From: Christensenella sp. UBA4263
Lineage (GTDB): Bacteria > Bacillota > Clostridia > Christensenellales > Aristaeellaceae
Assembly: GCA_002395225.1 (NCBI GenBank)
Contig: DGWH01000085.1
Coordinates: 1-9,970 of the forward strand
Reading direction: 5' to 3'
Length of the DNA stretch: 9,970 nucleotides
Both the position numbers and the translations under genes were made by a program. Under the pieces are notes generated by a model. It did not search any database. It was not told the DNA's origin and saw only the letters and a program-made list of their open reading frames with translations. Shown here one piece after another: positions 1-7,707 of the stretch (positions are counted from its first letter, which is position 1; every line of letters starts with the position of its first letter).

Positions 1-60
1 CGACAGTTTGTCAAATCCAGGCCTCAAACAAAAGCAACTCCGGCAAATGACCAACAGTGA
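1..60 (+). CDS. Possible 3' end of an upstream gene (partial)
   Basis: Frame 1 is open from the window edge and stops at TGA 58-60, giving a 19-residue basic, polar tail beginning RQFVKSRPQ. Frame 3 is also open until a TGA at 48-50, so the reading frame cannot be settled from this fragment. The stop lies just upstream of the strong ribosome binding site of the YolD-like gene, which fits an operon partner. In Bacillota, YolD-like genes often sit next to a Y-family (UmuC/UvrX-like) DNA polymerase, so that is a reasonable guess for the missing gene. Nothing in these few residues shows it. Confidence 0.3.
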   Translation, partial: RQFVKSRPQTKATPANDQQ

Positions 61-67
61 GGCCTGC

Positions 68-77
68 AAAGGAGGTG
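68..77 (+). promoter_or_regulatory. Strong ribosome binding site of the YolD-like gene
   Basis: AAAGGAGGTG is an almost perfect match to the anti-Shine-Dalgarno sequence and ends 7 nt before ATG 85. It decides the start of the YolD-like gene and rules against translating the overlapping frame that begins at position 8. Confidence 0.85.
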
Positions 78-84
78 TTTTCAG

Positions 85-546
85 ATGGTCATTCCTGCCG
101 ATTTTCCTTACGGGAGAGAATTTGCCCTTGGACGTCCGGACATTTCCTGGCGTCATCCGGGAATGGACCGCCAGCGCAGAGCCAAGCTCTTCGCCCCCTT
201 TGATGCCCTCAGCGGGTTTGATGAGGCCATCGCCTCAAAGACCGTTCCCTATACAGACCGGACGGAACTGAGTGAGGCGGAGCAGGAACACATCAATCAG
301 GTGCTTGACCGTCTGCACCGTCTCACGCCGAATTCCCGGATTGCGCGCCTCAATTCTGTCCGGACCCGCGCGCTCTGCTTTGTCCCCTGCCGGGACCGGA
401 ACAGCTCGGCCTTTGGCCGCCAGGGACTGGTTAAACAGATTGAGGGGATCTGCCGCTGCGTGGATCCGGTCCATAAACGAATGACCATCGGGGACCGGGT
501 TCTCCCTTTTTCCTGTCTCATCGGTCTGGAGGCCGATTTCCCCTGA
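85..546 (+). CDS. YolD-like family protein
   Basis: This 153-residue protein contains RRAKLFAPFDALSGFDEAI at residues 31-49. This matches the (R)RAK-F-PFdAL-Gf-eai signature of YolD-like proteins of Bacillota. The C-terminal part (about 108-153, with GLVKQIEGICRCVDPVHKR and then IGDRVLPFSCLIGLEAD) fits the family's strand pattern, in which a G-x-I-x-x-I/V-D-P stretch is followed by an I-x-F-x-x-I strand. YolD-like genes are often linked to error-prone Y-family DNA polymerases and SOS-type responses, but no biochemical role is firmly established. The protein is probably cytoplasmic: there is no signal peptide or membrane segment. The start is fixed by the ribosome binding site at 68-77. The gene ends just before the hairpin at 551-582 and converges with the minus-strand operon. 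Assignment is by motif recognition; the partner polymerase would lie off the left edge. Confidence 0.75.
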   Translation: MVIPADFPYGREFALGRPDISWRHPGMDRQRRAKLFAPFDALSGFDEAIASKTVPYTDRTELSEAEQEHINQVLDRLHRLTPNSRIARLNSVRTRALCFVPCRDRNSSAFGRQGLVKQIEGICRCVDPVHKRMTIGDRVLPFSCLIGLEADFP

Positions 547-550
547 CAAC

Positions 551-582
551 AAATAAGGCACAGCCGCTGCTGTGCCTTATTT
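551..582. terminator. Bidirectional intrinsic terminator between convergent genes
   Basis: A perfect 14-bp inverted repeat (551-564 and 569-582) has the four-base loop CGCT. The GC-rich inner stem (GGCACAGC / GCTGTGCC) is flanked by AAATAA on the left and TTATTT on the right, so each strand ends in a T-rich tract. It sits 4 nt after the plus-strand stop at 546 and 2 nt beyond the minus-strand stop at 585, as expected of a shared terminator. Confidence 0.9.
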
Positions 583-584
583 AT

Positions 585-1754
585 TCACTTACGCAGGAGC
601 GCACGAATCCGCTCGCGCACGACCTGCGGATCTTTCAGATCATTCAGGTTGATCACGTCAATGCCAAGTTCCGATGCACGATGATGCATGGAAGGGGAGC
701 CCATTTCGGCCGTCACGATGGCCGCGCTGGCCATCTGTCCGCCAAAGCGGTCACGCAAAATCGCCAGTTCGTTCAGTGCCTCCGTCTTTGCATCGCAGGT
801 CTTGCAGGAAATGAAGACCGAATATACGCCGGCAGTCGCCATCACATCCAGTTCATTGGTAATATTCGCATGTCCCGGCTTCTCGCCCAGCCAGTCCACA
901 ACGGCACTGGTTCGCACATCCTTAAAAATGCCCACATCCAGGCATGCCTTATAGATATACAGTTCAAGAACCGAACCAACATCCCGCAGCCACGTGCGTG
1001 TCCAGGCATCTGCAAAATCAAACCGGACGACGTCATCCTCGATATAAAGATCCCGGATCATTCCGATTTTTTCCAGTGCCTGAAGCATCTCCACCGGCGC
1101 TTTCACTCTGCTGCCGCGTTCTCCTTTTTCAAGATGGCCGCCCTCCGCATGCAGCGACGCAGCATCGCTCTGCGAAATGCGCTGGATATAGGTAATGGCC
1201 TTTGTCCAGATCCGGCGGTTTTCCATATAGATCTCAAAAAAAGGATCGAACAGATGCATGTACTGGCTGAGAATGCGATTATCCACTCTGCCCTCACGCA
1301 TGATTCCGCCGGCCATCCGGAAGCAGTCCTCCACGTTCAGTTCAACCGTACACGGCTGATTGTGGGCAAAGGAGGCATTCTGGATATTATAGAACCGGTT
1401 TCGCTTTCTGGAATAGGTAAATACGGGGATGCTCTGTTTGGCGCAAAGCATGCCGCCCGCAAAAAGCGCGGACTCCGTTCCGCCCGCAATGTCCAGTGCG
1501 CAGTCCGGATAACGTTCCACGATCTGCTCCAGCTTTTGTTCAACTGCGGCTGCATCGTACAGGCTTGCGGACATGAACACACATTCATTCCGGATGCCCC
1601 GATGCCGGAAATACTCACGAATCTGGCCTTGCAGCGGTACATTGCCGGCAATCTCCGGCGGGCAGAGAAAAACCGTTCTTTCCGGCCTGAACATCTCCGT
1701 TCCAAGCACATTTTCAATCGGACGGTCATCGTACAGTTCAATTAATGTTTTCAT
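585..1754 (-). CDS. CARF-domain Card1-like (DUF1887) nuclease
   Basis: This 389-residue cytoplasmic protein has the layout of Card1/Can2-type effectors, which are activated by cyclic oligoadenylate and cut nucleic acid in type III CRISPR immunity. Residues 1 to about 140 form a Rossmann-like CARF domain, with the ligand-loop motif DIAGGTESALFAGG at 88-101. A helical linker or winged-helix-like part spans about 165-250. The C-terminal PD-(D/E)XK nuclease domain (about 255-375) has the expected E264 in GSVLE, D303 in NELDV and K318 in FISCK, then the family-like stretch ALNELAILRDRFGG. The position before the lysine is Ser-Cys-Lys rather than Glu-x-Lys; I recall serine there in other Bacillota DUF1887 proteins but cannot verify it. 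The start is supported by AAGGAGTG at 1762-1769. It is the last gene of the minus operon, 52 nt after the BMP-family gene. No CRISPR array or cas10 is seen. Family assignment is fairly sure; ligand and role are not. Confidence 0.85.
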   Translation of the reverse strand: MKTLIELYDDRPIENVLGTEMFRPERTVFLCPPEIAGNVPLQGQIREYFRHRGIRNECVFMSASLYDAAAVEQKLEQIVERYPDCALDIAGGTESALFAGGMLCAKQSIPVFTYSRKRNRFYNIQNASFAHNQPCTVELNVEDCFRMAGGIMREGRVDNRILSQYMHLFDPFFEIYMENRRIWTKAITYIQRISQSDAASLHAEGGHLEKGERGSRVKAPVEMLQALEKIGMIRDLYIEDDVVRFDFADAWTRTWLRDVGSVLELYIYKACLDVGIFKDVRTSAVVDWLGEKPGHANITNELDVMATAGVYSVFISCKTCDAKTEALNELAILRDRFGGQMASAAIVTAEMGSPSMHHRASELGIDVINLNDLKDPQVVRERIRALLRK

Positions 1755-1806
1755 TTTCGGTCACTCCTTGGGCAAATTGTTCACGCAGGCTCTTTTCCCG
1801 CGAAAA

Positions 1807-2994
1807 TCAGTTCTGAACGGTTATCCCATCCAGAATATAGTGAAAAGACGGAACCGAGGAATCCCCGTTCTCCGTATAGCCTGCCGTAAGATTGATGGTA
1901 TCCTCGGGATGATTCGGATCCGTTCCGGTATATGGTCCCTTGAACACCATATTCCTGCCTTTTTCCAGATCCCCCACGGCCTGCCGGACCTTTTCCTCCG
2001 TTCCGTACGGAACCAGGTGGGCGTTCAGTTCAAGCATTTCCACCCATCCGCGCGCAAAACCGGCACTCATATCATTTCCATGCACCGTGCCGTCCAGCGC
2101 CTTTTCAATCGTCTTTCCCTTCATCACGGATTCAACCGCCCCCAGGATATACGGGGCCCAGTTCACACGTCCGGATACCAGACTGGTCGCCGGAGCAATA
2201 TCCATCATGCTCCGGTGATTCCCCACATGAAAGACCACCCGGTCCGCAGCCGCTTCCTCACACGCCGCCGCGGGTCCGAAGGTACGGGAGTGCTGCGCAA
2301 TCACGATGCACCCCTCGTCAATCATCTCCCTGGCCACCGCTTTTTCCCTGGGATAGCTGCTCCCCGTGTACGTATACCGGACGCACATGCGTGCCTCCGG
2401 CGCCGCGGACCGCGCCCCCAGGTAAAAGGCCGTAAAGGCAGAGATCACCTCAGGGCTCGGGAAATTGCCCACAAAGCCGATCATCGCCTGCTCCGGTTTC
2501 AGCACATGCTGGTCGATCAGGCTGCGAAGCTTTGCCCCGGCCACGATCCCGCTGACATACTGATACTGGTATACCTGGCCATTAAACGTATGATAATTGG
2601 CCGGTCCCTCTGTTCCCACACAGTTCTCACCCGAAACCTGACAGAATTCCACATCCGGATACCGCTCTGCCGTCTCCCGGATCTGTGTGCTGGCGCCATT
2701 GGTGAAAATGATTTTGCACCCCTTATCCACCAGTTCCATCAGCGGTTCCTTCGTTTCACTCTCCAGCACGTTCCTGAAGGCGTACACATTGACGCGGTCT
2801 CCATATTCCGCTTTCAGGGCACGCTCTGCAAGAGCGAAGTTATAGGTATAGGGCGTACTCTCGTCATTCTCATAAATAAATCCCACACTGACGGTTCCCA
2901 TGCCTCCCGGTCCGTACAGGAACCGGGTCACCAGTGCCGTCACGGCAATAAGCAGTACGGCGGTCAGTGTTGCTGCGATATTCATGCGTTTCAT
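1807..2994 (-). CDS. BMP/PnrA-family substrate-binding protein, membrane-anchored
   Basis: This 395-residue protein has one N-terminal hydrophobic helix (about 7-26) and then a periplasmic-binding fold of the BMP/PnrA/Med family (about 34-350). Supporting segments are VSVGFIYEND near 36, GCKIIFTNGAS near 92-102, the segment NGQVYQYQYVSGIVAGA at 138-154, IGFVGNFPSPEV near 172, and GMxxP-like positions replaced by MMDIAPATSLVSG near 263-275. Known family members bind purine nucleosides for ABC importers or act as sensory proteins. There is no lipobox cysteine after the helix, so it is probably an uncleaved anchor or a non-lipoprotein. No permease or ATPase gene follows, which argues for sensing rather than transport. 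It lies 66 nt after the HD-GYP gene and 52 nt before the CARF nuclease gene. The ribosome binding site GGAGGA (3001-3006) supports this start. The ligand is unknown. Confidence 0.85.
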   Translation of the reverse strand: MKRMNIAATLTAVLLIAVTALVTRFLYGPGGMGTVSVGFIYENDESTPYTYNFALAERALKAEYGDRVNVYAFRNVLESETKEPLMELVDKGCKIIFTNGASTQIRETAERYPDVEFCQVSGENCVGTEGPANYHTFNGQVYQYQYVSGIVAGAKLRSLIDQHVLKPEQAMIGFVGNFPSPEVISAFTAFYLGARSAAPEARMCVRYTYTGSSYPREKAVAREMIDEGCIVIAQHSRTFGPAAACEEAAADRVVFHVGNHRSMMDIAPATSLVSGRVNWAPYILGAVESVMKGKTIEKALDGTVHGNDMSAGFARGWVEMLELNAHLVPYGTEEKVRQAVGDLEKGRNMVFKGPYTGTDPNHPEDTINLTAGYTENGDSSVPSFHYILDGITVQN

Positions 2995-3060
2995 TTTTTA
3001 TCCTCCACGGTCCGCACTTTTTCCGTTCCCATTCCGCATTTTCATTCCGGCGGAATCCGT

Positions 3061-6000
3061 TCAGGTTGCGGCCGCAGTCTGGCCGTCGATGGCATCATCA
3101 TTGTCCGGTCCCTGTCCTGAGTAGAGTTTCTTCAGGTCAATCTCACCCTTGTCAATGAGTCTGAGAAGAATGTCCACAAATTCCGGATCGAACTGTGTGC
3201 CCCGTCCGTTTTTCATCTCATTGAGCACATACCCGAAATCCATCTGTTTCCGGTACACCCGATTGGCTGTCATGGCATCAAAGGCATCCGCCACACCGAT
3301 GATTCGGCCATACAGTGGGATCTCCTCCCCCTTCAGTCCCTGCGGATAGCCCTTTCCGTCATAACGTTCATGATGGTACAGCGCTCCGTCAATCACATGA
3401 TCGATCAGGGTAAATCCCTTGAGAATTTCCGCGCCGCGGGTCACATGGCTCTTCATCTGCGCATATTCCTTATCATCAAGACGCCCCGGCTTATTGAGAA
3501 CCGCATCCGGAATTCCGATTTTTCCAATATCATGTAGCCGGGCGGCTTTCTCAAGGTTCCGGCACTCCTCCTCGCTGAGCCCCAGTTCCTTGCCGATCTT
3601 ATAGGAATAGATGGAAACACGCAGCGAGTGCTGGTTGGTCCGTTTATCCTTGGCATCCACCGCATTGGCAATGGCCAGAATGGTCTGATTGCCCATTTCC
3701 AGCTGTCGGTCTTTCAGCTGGATTTCTCTTTGCTGTTTTTCAAAATTGCGCCGTTCAATCCCGTGCAGAATGGCCGCCGCCATCCAGATGCCAAAGGCCA
3801 TGGCCACCAGAATCACATAAAGAATGAACCAGGTGTTGTCGTAGATTTCCTGTGTCTTGATAATCCGGTACAGCCGTTCCTCGAGGATGTTCTCCCGTCC
3901 GTTGTCAAAAACCGCCAGATGCAGGGTGTACGTTCCTGCCGGCAGGTTCGTATACTCAATGGTGCGCAGTTCGCTCTGCAACATGGTCTTATATTCGGCA
4001 TCAAAACCTTCCAGCTTATACCCGACATTCAGATCCTGAATGGTATAGTTGATGATCTCCGGGAACAGTTCAAACCGTCCCACGCCCCGGTCGATCACGA
4101 TCGGTTCGCTGTGTTCGACCCGCCGGACCTCCTTGCTGTTGTCCAGCCGAATCCCCGCAATGGACATCCGGTAGCTGGCCGCATGCCTGGTATACCGGTC
4201 CGTATCAATGATAAACAGGCCGGTGTCGCAGGGCAGGAACAGATCTCCCTCTCCGTCATCGTAATTCCAGGAATTGACGGTCAGCGCGCTGGTGAGGCCC
4301 GTCTTCCCGTCAAGCAGGTCATAGGACAGCGAACCGCTGCCAAAAAGCAGGTCCGACCGGTCCACCACATAAATGCCGGCGCTGCTCATGACGAACAGCT
4401 TTTCCTGATCCTTTGCCCAGATATCATAGTTGTTGTAATACGGGAAACGATCCAGAAAGCGAATGGCAGAATTCTCATCCATGAAACACAGGCCGTTGCT
4501 GGTGACCACAAACACGCCCTCTGACTGCGTATCCGGAATCAGGCGCAGAATGACATCCGAACTGAGTCCGTCCTTCTTTTTAAACAGCTTCGTGACCTGT
4601 CCGTCCTGAATCACCGCAATGCCGTCGCCGTCCGTGCCGGCCAGAATGAGGCCGTCTTTCATCTCAAGCAGGGTAAGAATTTTGGTTTTGATCTTTCCGT
4701 CCGAATACCGGATCGTTCCATGAACCTTATGGTCCCTGATGAAGGAAATTCCGGTATCCCCTGCCACCACCACATCCCCGTCACTGAGTTCCATGACCGT
4801 TCTGGTGGTGTTCCCGAAGCTGCCGTTTTCATCATTATAAATGTACTGGGTTCCCTCCGGCTCCACTTCGATCAGGCCCTTGTCATACGTGCAGATCCAG
4901 AGATGGTCATTTGAATCGACACGAAGACAGCGGATCCGCGTATTCCTGAGTTGCTCCGTCAGCTCATTGGCAATGGGATTTCTGCAGGCCCCGTCCACAA
5001 TATCCAGCCCGTTGTCCGTCCCGATGTAATAACTGCCCTGCCACTTGTCCACGGCATTGACCACCCGCCGTTCCATCCCGGCCGTGCTGTAGACATCCTT
5101 AAAGGAGGAAGGCGACATCCGCAGGAGGCCCAGCCGTGAGGAGGTAAACCAGAAATTTCCCTGGTAATCGACCAGCATGTGGTCGATGGAGTTGTTGAAC
5201 TCATTGGTGTTGATCCTGTCAAAAACACCGGAGCGATTCAGATAGCCGATGCCGCTGTCCGAGGTGATAAACAGCACACCGTCCTCCAGATATTCCATGT
5301 CCTTGATGTTTTTGAGTTCCCCGCAGATGATCTCGCCCTTTTTTTCAAAGAAGCCGCCGCTGATCTCATACGTATAGATATGATTCGACGTCGTCCCCGC
5401 AAGAAGGGTTCCGTCCGGATCAAACGTACAGGATTTAAACTTCTCAACTCCCTCAACCAGCTGCACCGAGCTCAGAATCTGTCCGCGGTTGAGCAGGAAA
5501 AGCCGCCCGTCATTGGACACCGCCGCCACATTTCCGCGTTCATCCGCGCCGACGCTGATGGTGTAATTCAACTCCGTCAGCGTATTCACCTGTTTAAGAC
5601 CGCTGTTCAGCGTCAGAACCTGCATGCTGCTGGTGGTGCCGATGTAATAGTATCCCTCCGAATCCCTGACAATCGCCTTGACGGAATTGGAGGGCAGACC
5701 TTTCCGGTCATCGATCACGTTGACAACGCTTTCATCAATGGCGATGGAAAGACCATTGTCATTCGTTCCGATCCACAGCCGCCCTTCCTCATCCACATAC
5801 AGGCAGTTGACATTCCGGACCGAATCATAGCCGGAAATCCACCTGAATTCGTTTCCGTTATACCGGTACAGGCCCGCATACGTTCCTACCCAGAGAATGC
5901 CGTCATGGGTTTCCGCGATATCGTTTGCCTCGCCGCACGGCAGCCCGTTGTTGCTGCTGAAAACCGCCTGAACATAATCATTGTAATCCACAAACTCAGG

Positions 6001-6669
6001 CTCAGCCGCCCTGGCCGCCGCACAATTTCCCAGTACGAGGAACATCACCAGCAGACCGGCCAGTGTCGAAGCCGCGGACGTTTCCGACTTTTCCGCCGGA
6101 TCTGCCGGCTGATCTTTTGTTTTTCGCCTCTGGCAGGCCCGAATGATTTTCAGCACCAGATACAAAAGGATCAGCGTAATGGTCTTATCCGAAAAATCCA
6201 CATACGCCTGGCCGATGACATACGAGACCATTCGCGGGACGCCCAGCTCGCTGTAAAAGCCGATAATGCCGTCCCCCCAGCGGTTCCCGGTCATCCCGTT
6301 TGAAAGCAGAATATTGAGCGGCACGGAAAGGATCACGGTCGCTACCATGCAGTATACGCTGGTGGACACGGTGCCCAGGAACGAATCCAGCTTTTTATGC
6401 CGGGCCGCCAGACCGATAATGATGCCGGTTGCCGCGCCCGCAAAGGCATACAGCCAGGTCACATGATGGATCAGGGCATACATCACATTTGCGGCAACCC
6501 CCACCACACTGCCGGCAAACGGGCCTAAAAGGTAGGCACACAGAACAGTACCAAATGAATCAAACCAGAATATCGTTCTTGAATAGTCTGTCAGTTCGCG
6601 TCCTGCCAGGTTCAGCAGAATGCAAAGCGCTGTCAGAAGACAGACCTTCCACGTTTTCCACTTGTTCAT
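3061..6669 (-). CDS. Transmembrane sensor: ECF-like module, beta-propeller, Y_Y_Y, HD-GYP phosphodiesterase
   Basis: This very large protein has about 1202 residues from ATG 6669. (1) About 8-178 are hydrophobic helices resembling an ECF-transporter S component, with FDSFGTVLCAYLLGPFAGSVVG typical of that fold. (2) A basic loop precedes a signal-peptide-like helix (about 200-220, ending NCAAARAA). (3) About 225-830 hold many propeller blades of the two-component-regulator type (ILWVGTYAGLYRY, RLWIGTNDNGLSI, HLWICTYDKGLIEV). (4) A Y_Y_Y domain covers about 865-937 (YKLEGFDAEYKT, YTNLPAGTYTLHL). (5) A transmembrane helix at about 946-968 and a short coiled coil follow. (6) HD-GYP covers about 1000-1180, with HD at 1046-1047, HHE at 1099-1101 and DGKGYP at 1104-1109, so it looks catalytically intact. 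HD-GYP enzymes hydrolyse c-di-GMP, some also cGAMP. Topology would put the propeller outside and HD-GYP in the cytoplasm. A GTG at 6678 is in frame, but it lies inside the likely ribosome binding site of ATG 6669. Confidence 0.88.
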   Translation of the reverse strand: MNKWKTWKVCLLTALCILLNLAGRELTDYSRTIFWFDSFGTVLCAYLLGPFAGSVVGVAANVMYALIHHVTWLYAFAGAATGIIIGLAARHKKLDSFLGTVSTSVYCMVATVILSVPLNILLSNGMTGNRWGDGIIGFYSELGVPRMVSYVIGQAYVDFSDKTITLILLYLVLKIIRACQRRKTKDQPADPAEKSETSAASTLAGLLVMFLVLGNCAAARAAEPEFVDYNDYVQAVFSSNNGLPCGEANDIAETHDGILWVGTYAGLYRYNGNEFRWISGYDSVRNVNCLYVDEEGRLWIGTNDNGLSIAIDESVVNVIDDRKGLPSNSVKAIVRDSEGYYYIGTTSSMQVLTLNSGLKQVNTLTELNYTISVGADERGNVAAVSNDGRLFLLNRGQILSSVQLVEGVEKFKSCTFDPDGTLLAGTTSNHIYTYEISGGFFEKKGEIICGELKNIKDMEYLEDGVLFITSDSGIGYLNRSGVFDRINTNEFNNSIDHMLVDYQGNFWFTSSRLGLLRMSPSSFKDVYSTAGMERRVVNAVDKWQGSYYIGTDNGLDIVDGACRNPIANELTEQLRNTRIRCLRVDSNDHLWICTYDKGLIEVEPEGTQYIYNDENGSFGNTTRTVMELSDGDVVVAGDTGISFIRDHKVHGTIRYSDGKIKTKILTLLEMKDGLILAGTDGDGIAVIQDGQVTKLFKKKDGLSSDVILRLIPDTQSEGVFVVTSNGLCFMDENSAIRFLDRFPYYNNYDIWAKDQEKLFVMSSAGIYVVDRSDLLFGSGSLSYDLLDGKTGLTSALTVNSWNYDDGEGDLFLPCDTGLFIIDTDRYTRHAASYRMSIAGIRLDNSKEVRRVEHSEPIVIDRGVGRFELFPEIINYTIQDLNVGYKLEGFDAEYKTMLQSELRTIEYTNLPAGTYTLHLAVFDNGRENILEERLYRIIKTQEIYDNTWFILYVILVAMAFGIWMAAAILHGIERRNFEKQQREIQLKDRQLEMGNQTILAIANAVDAKDKRTNQHSLRVSIYSYKIGKELGLSEEECRNLEKAARLHDIGKIGIPDAVLNKPGRLDDKEYAQMKSHVTRGAEILKGFTLIDHVIDGALYHHERYDGKGYPQGLKGEEIPLYGRIIGVADAFDAMTANRVYRKQMDFGYVLNEMKNGRGTQFDPEFVDILLRLIDKGEIDLKKLYSGQGPDNDDAIDGQTAAAT

Positions 6670-6674
6670 AATTC

Positions 6675-6681
6675 TCACCCC
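6675..6681 (-). promoter_or_regulatory. Ribosome binding site deciding the start of the HD-GYP gene
   Basis: On the minus strand GGGGTGA lies 5 nt upstream of ATG 6669. The alternative in-frame GTG (6676-6678) overlaps this Shine-Dalgarno and has no comparable site ahead of it, so ATG 6669 is preferred. Choosing the GTG would only add three residues. Confidence 0.6.
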
Positions 6682-6723
6682 ACATCACGCCAGGTTCTGT
6701 TCATTCCTCTCGGCCTGTGCCCG

Positions 6724-7632
6724 TTACTGTCCGATCCGGCGGGCATACCCGCTGTACTCATCAAACCATTTCTGATAGGTCCCGTCTTCAAGAACCTCGT
6801 CGATCACGCCGTTAACAAAGTACATCAGCACCAGATTTCCTTTCTTTCCGGCCACCCGGTCCCCGTCAAACTGGGGCTCGAGGATGAACTCAATGCCCGG
6901 GACAACCATCAGCCCGCAGTCCGGATTGGCCTCAATATAGGCCAGTACATTCTCATAATCCACGGCAATCGCATCCACCGATCCGTTCCGGAGCGCCTCA
7001 TACACTTCCTCGCTGGTGGACAGGCGCCGAAACTCCTGATACAGGGGAACATTGTCAGCCATCAGCGCCTCCTGAAGGGACCCCCGCTGGGCGGCAATCT
7101 TTCGTTTCTCCAGGTCACTGACAGAGGTGATCCTGTCCCGGTCCTCCTCACGGATCAGCAGCCGGCTTCCGGTATTGTTGGTGGTATAATGATAGCCCTT
7201 GGACAATTCCACCTGACCGGCCCGGCCGGGGGTAAACGCCAGACCGGATATGCCCAGATCACAAACCCCGTCAGCCACCGCCGGCAGCACTTCCGTAAAT
7301 TCCATGGGAACAAGCTCAAGCCTGACCCCCATCCGTTCTGCAATCCGCCGTGCCAGTTCGATGTCCGATCCCACAATCTGTTCCTGCCCCTCCAGTGACG
7401 GGTCGATGAACTCATAGGGCGGAAAGTACGGCTCCGTCGCAACACGCAGAACCCCGGAATCACGGATTCGCCGGAGGGATTCATCCACGGTTTCGGGAAT
7501 GCCGCCCGTGACATCCATGGAACCATCCACAAAATTATATTCGTTCTCCATAAACGGCGTCTCCTCCGCGATTCCCGCCGGCATCAGGAAAACGATCCAA
7601 AGCATTATCAGCAAATACAGCGCACTTTTCAT
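6724..7632 (-). CDS. Family-3 solute-binding protein (amino-acid type), secreted
   Basis: This protein has 302 residues from ATG 7632. Residues 1 to about 22 form a signal peptide (a hydrophobic run ending PAGIAEE). The mature part, about 55-293, is a bacterial extracellular solute-binding domain of family 3: VLRVATEPYFPPYEF near 61-75, GSDIELARRIAERMG near 88-102, VCDLGISGLAFTPGRA near 123-138, and KIAAQRGS near 178-185. The family usually delivers polar amino acids to ABC importers or serves as the sensing module of receptors. There is no lipobox cysteine and no permease or ATPase next to it. An upstream in-frame ATG at 7671 would add 13 residues, but ATG 7632 has GGAGG (7640-7644) 7 nt ahead and puts the signal peptide at the very N-terminus, so it is preferred. 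It is the first gene of the minus operon, 54 nt before the HD-GYP gene. The ligand is unknown; a sensory role is inference. Confidence 0.88.
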   Translation of the reverse strand: MKSALYLLIMLWIVFLMPAGIAEETPFMENEYNFVDGSMDVTGGIPETVDESLRRIRDSGVLRVATEPYFPPYEFIDPSLEGQEQIVGSDIELARRIAERMGVRLELVPMEFTEVLPAVADGVCDLGISGLAFTPGRAGQVELSKGYHYTTNNTGSRLLIREEDRDRITSVSDLEKRKIAAQRGSLQEALMADNVPLYQEFRRLSTSEEVYEALRNGSVDAIAVDYENVLAYIEANPDCGLMVVPGIEFILEPQFDGDRVAGKKGNLVLMYFVNGVIDEVLEDGTYQKWFDEYSGYARRIGQ

Positions 7633-7707
7633 CTCAGATCCTCCAGAAAAGTCCGGTCCTGTTTCCATCAAGCAATGACTTACCGGATTTTACGTCATTC
7701 TGTGTAT

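Noticed and set aside
681..1745. Plus-strand open frame (about 354 codons) opposite the CARF nuclease gene
   Set aside because: It is the antisense shadow of a gene with clear CARF and nuclease motifs, and its own product looks random (His/Arg-rich, no domain).
3031..3056. ATTCCG / CGGAAT inverted repeat between the HD-GYP and BMP genes as a terminator
   Set aside because: The stem is only six bases with a long loop and no T-tract on the minus strand, so readthrough within the operon is more likely.
1573..3120. Long plus-strand open frame (about 515 codons) opposite the BMP and CARF genes
   Set aside because: It spans two well-supported minus-strand genes and their gap, has no ribosome binding site and shows no recognisable domain. 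It reflects the third-position GC bias of the genes on the other strand.
3628..4524. Plus-strand open frame (about 298 codons) opposite the Y_Y_Y region
   Set aside because: It is an antisense shadow without a ribosome binding site or domain.
5179..6303. Plus-strand open frame (about 374 codons) opposite the propeller region
   Set aside because: It is antisense to the repeat-containing propeller gene; no start signals or protein features support it.
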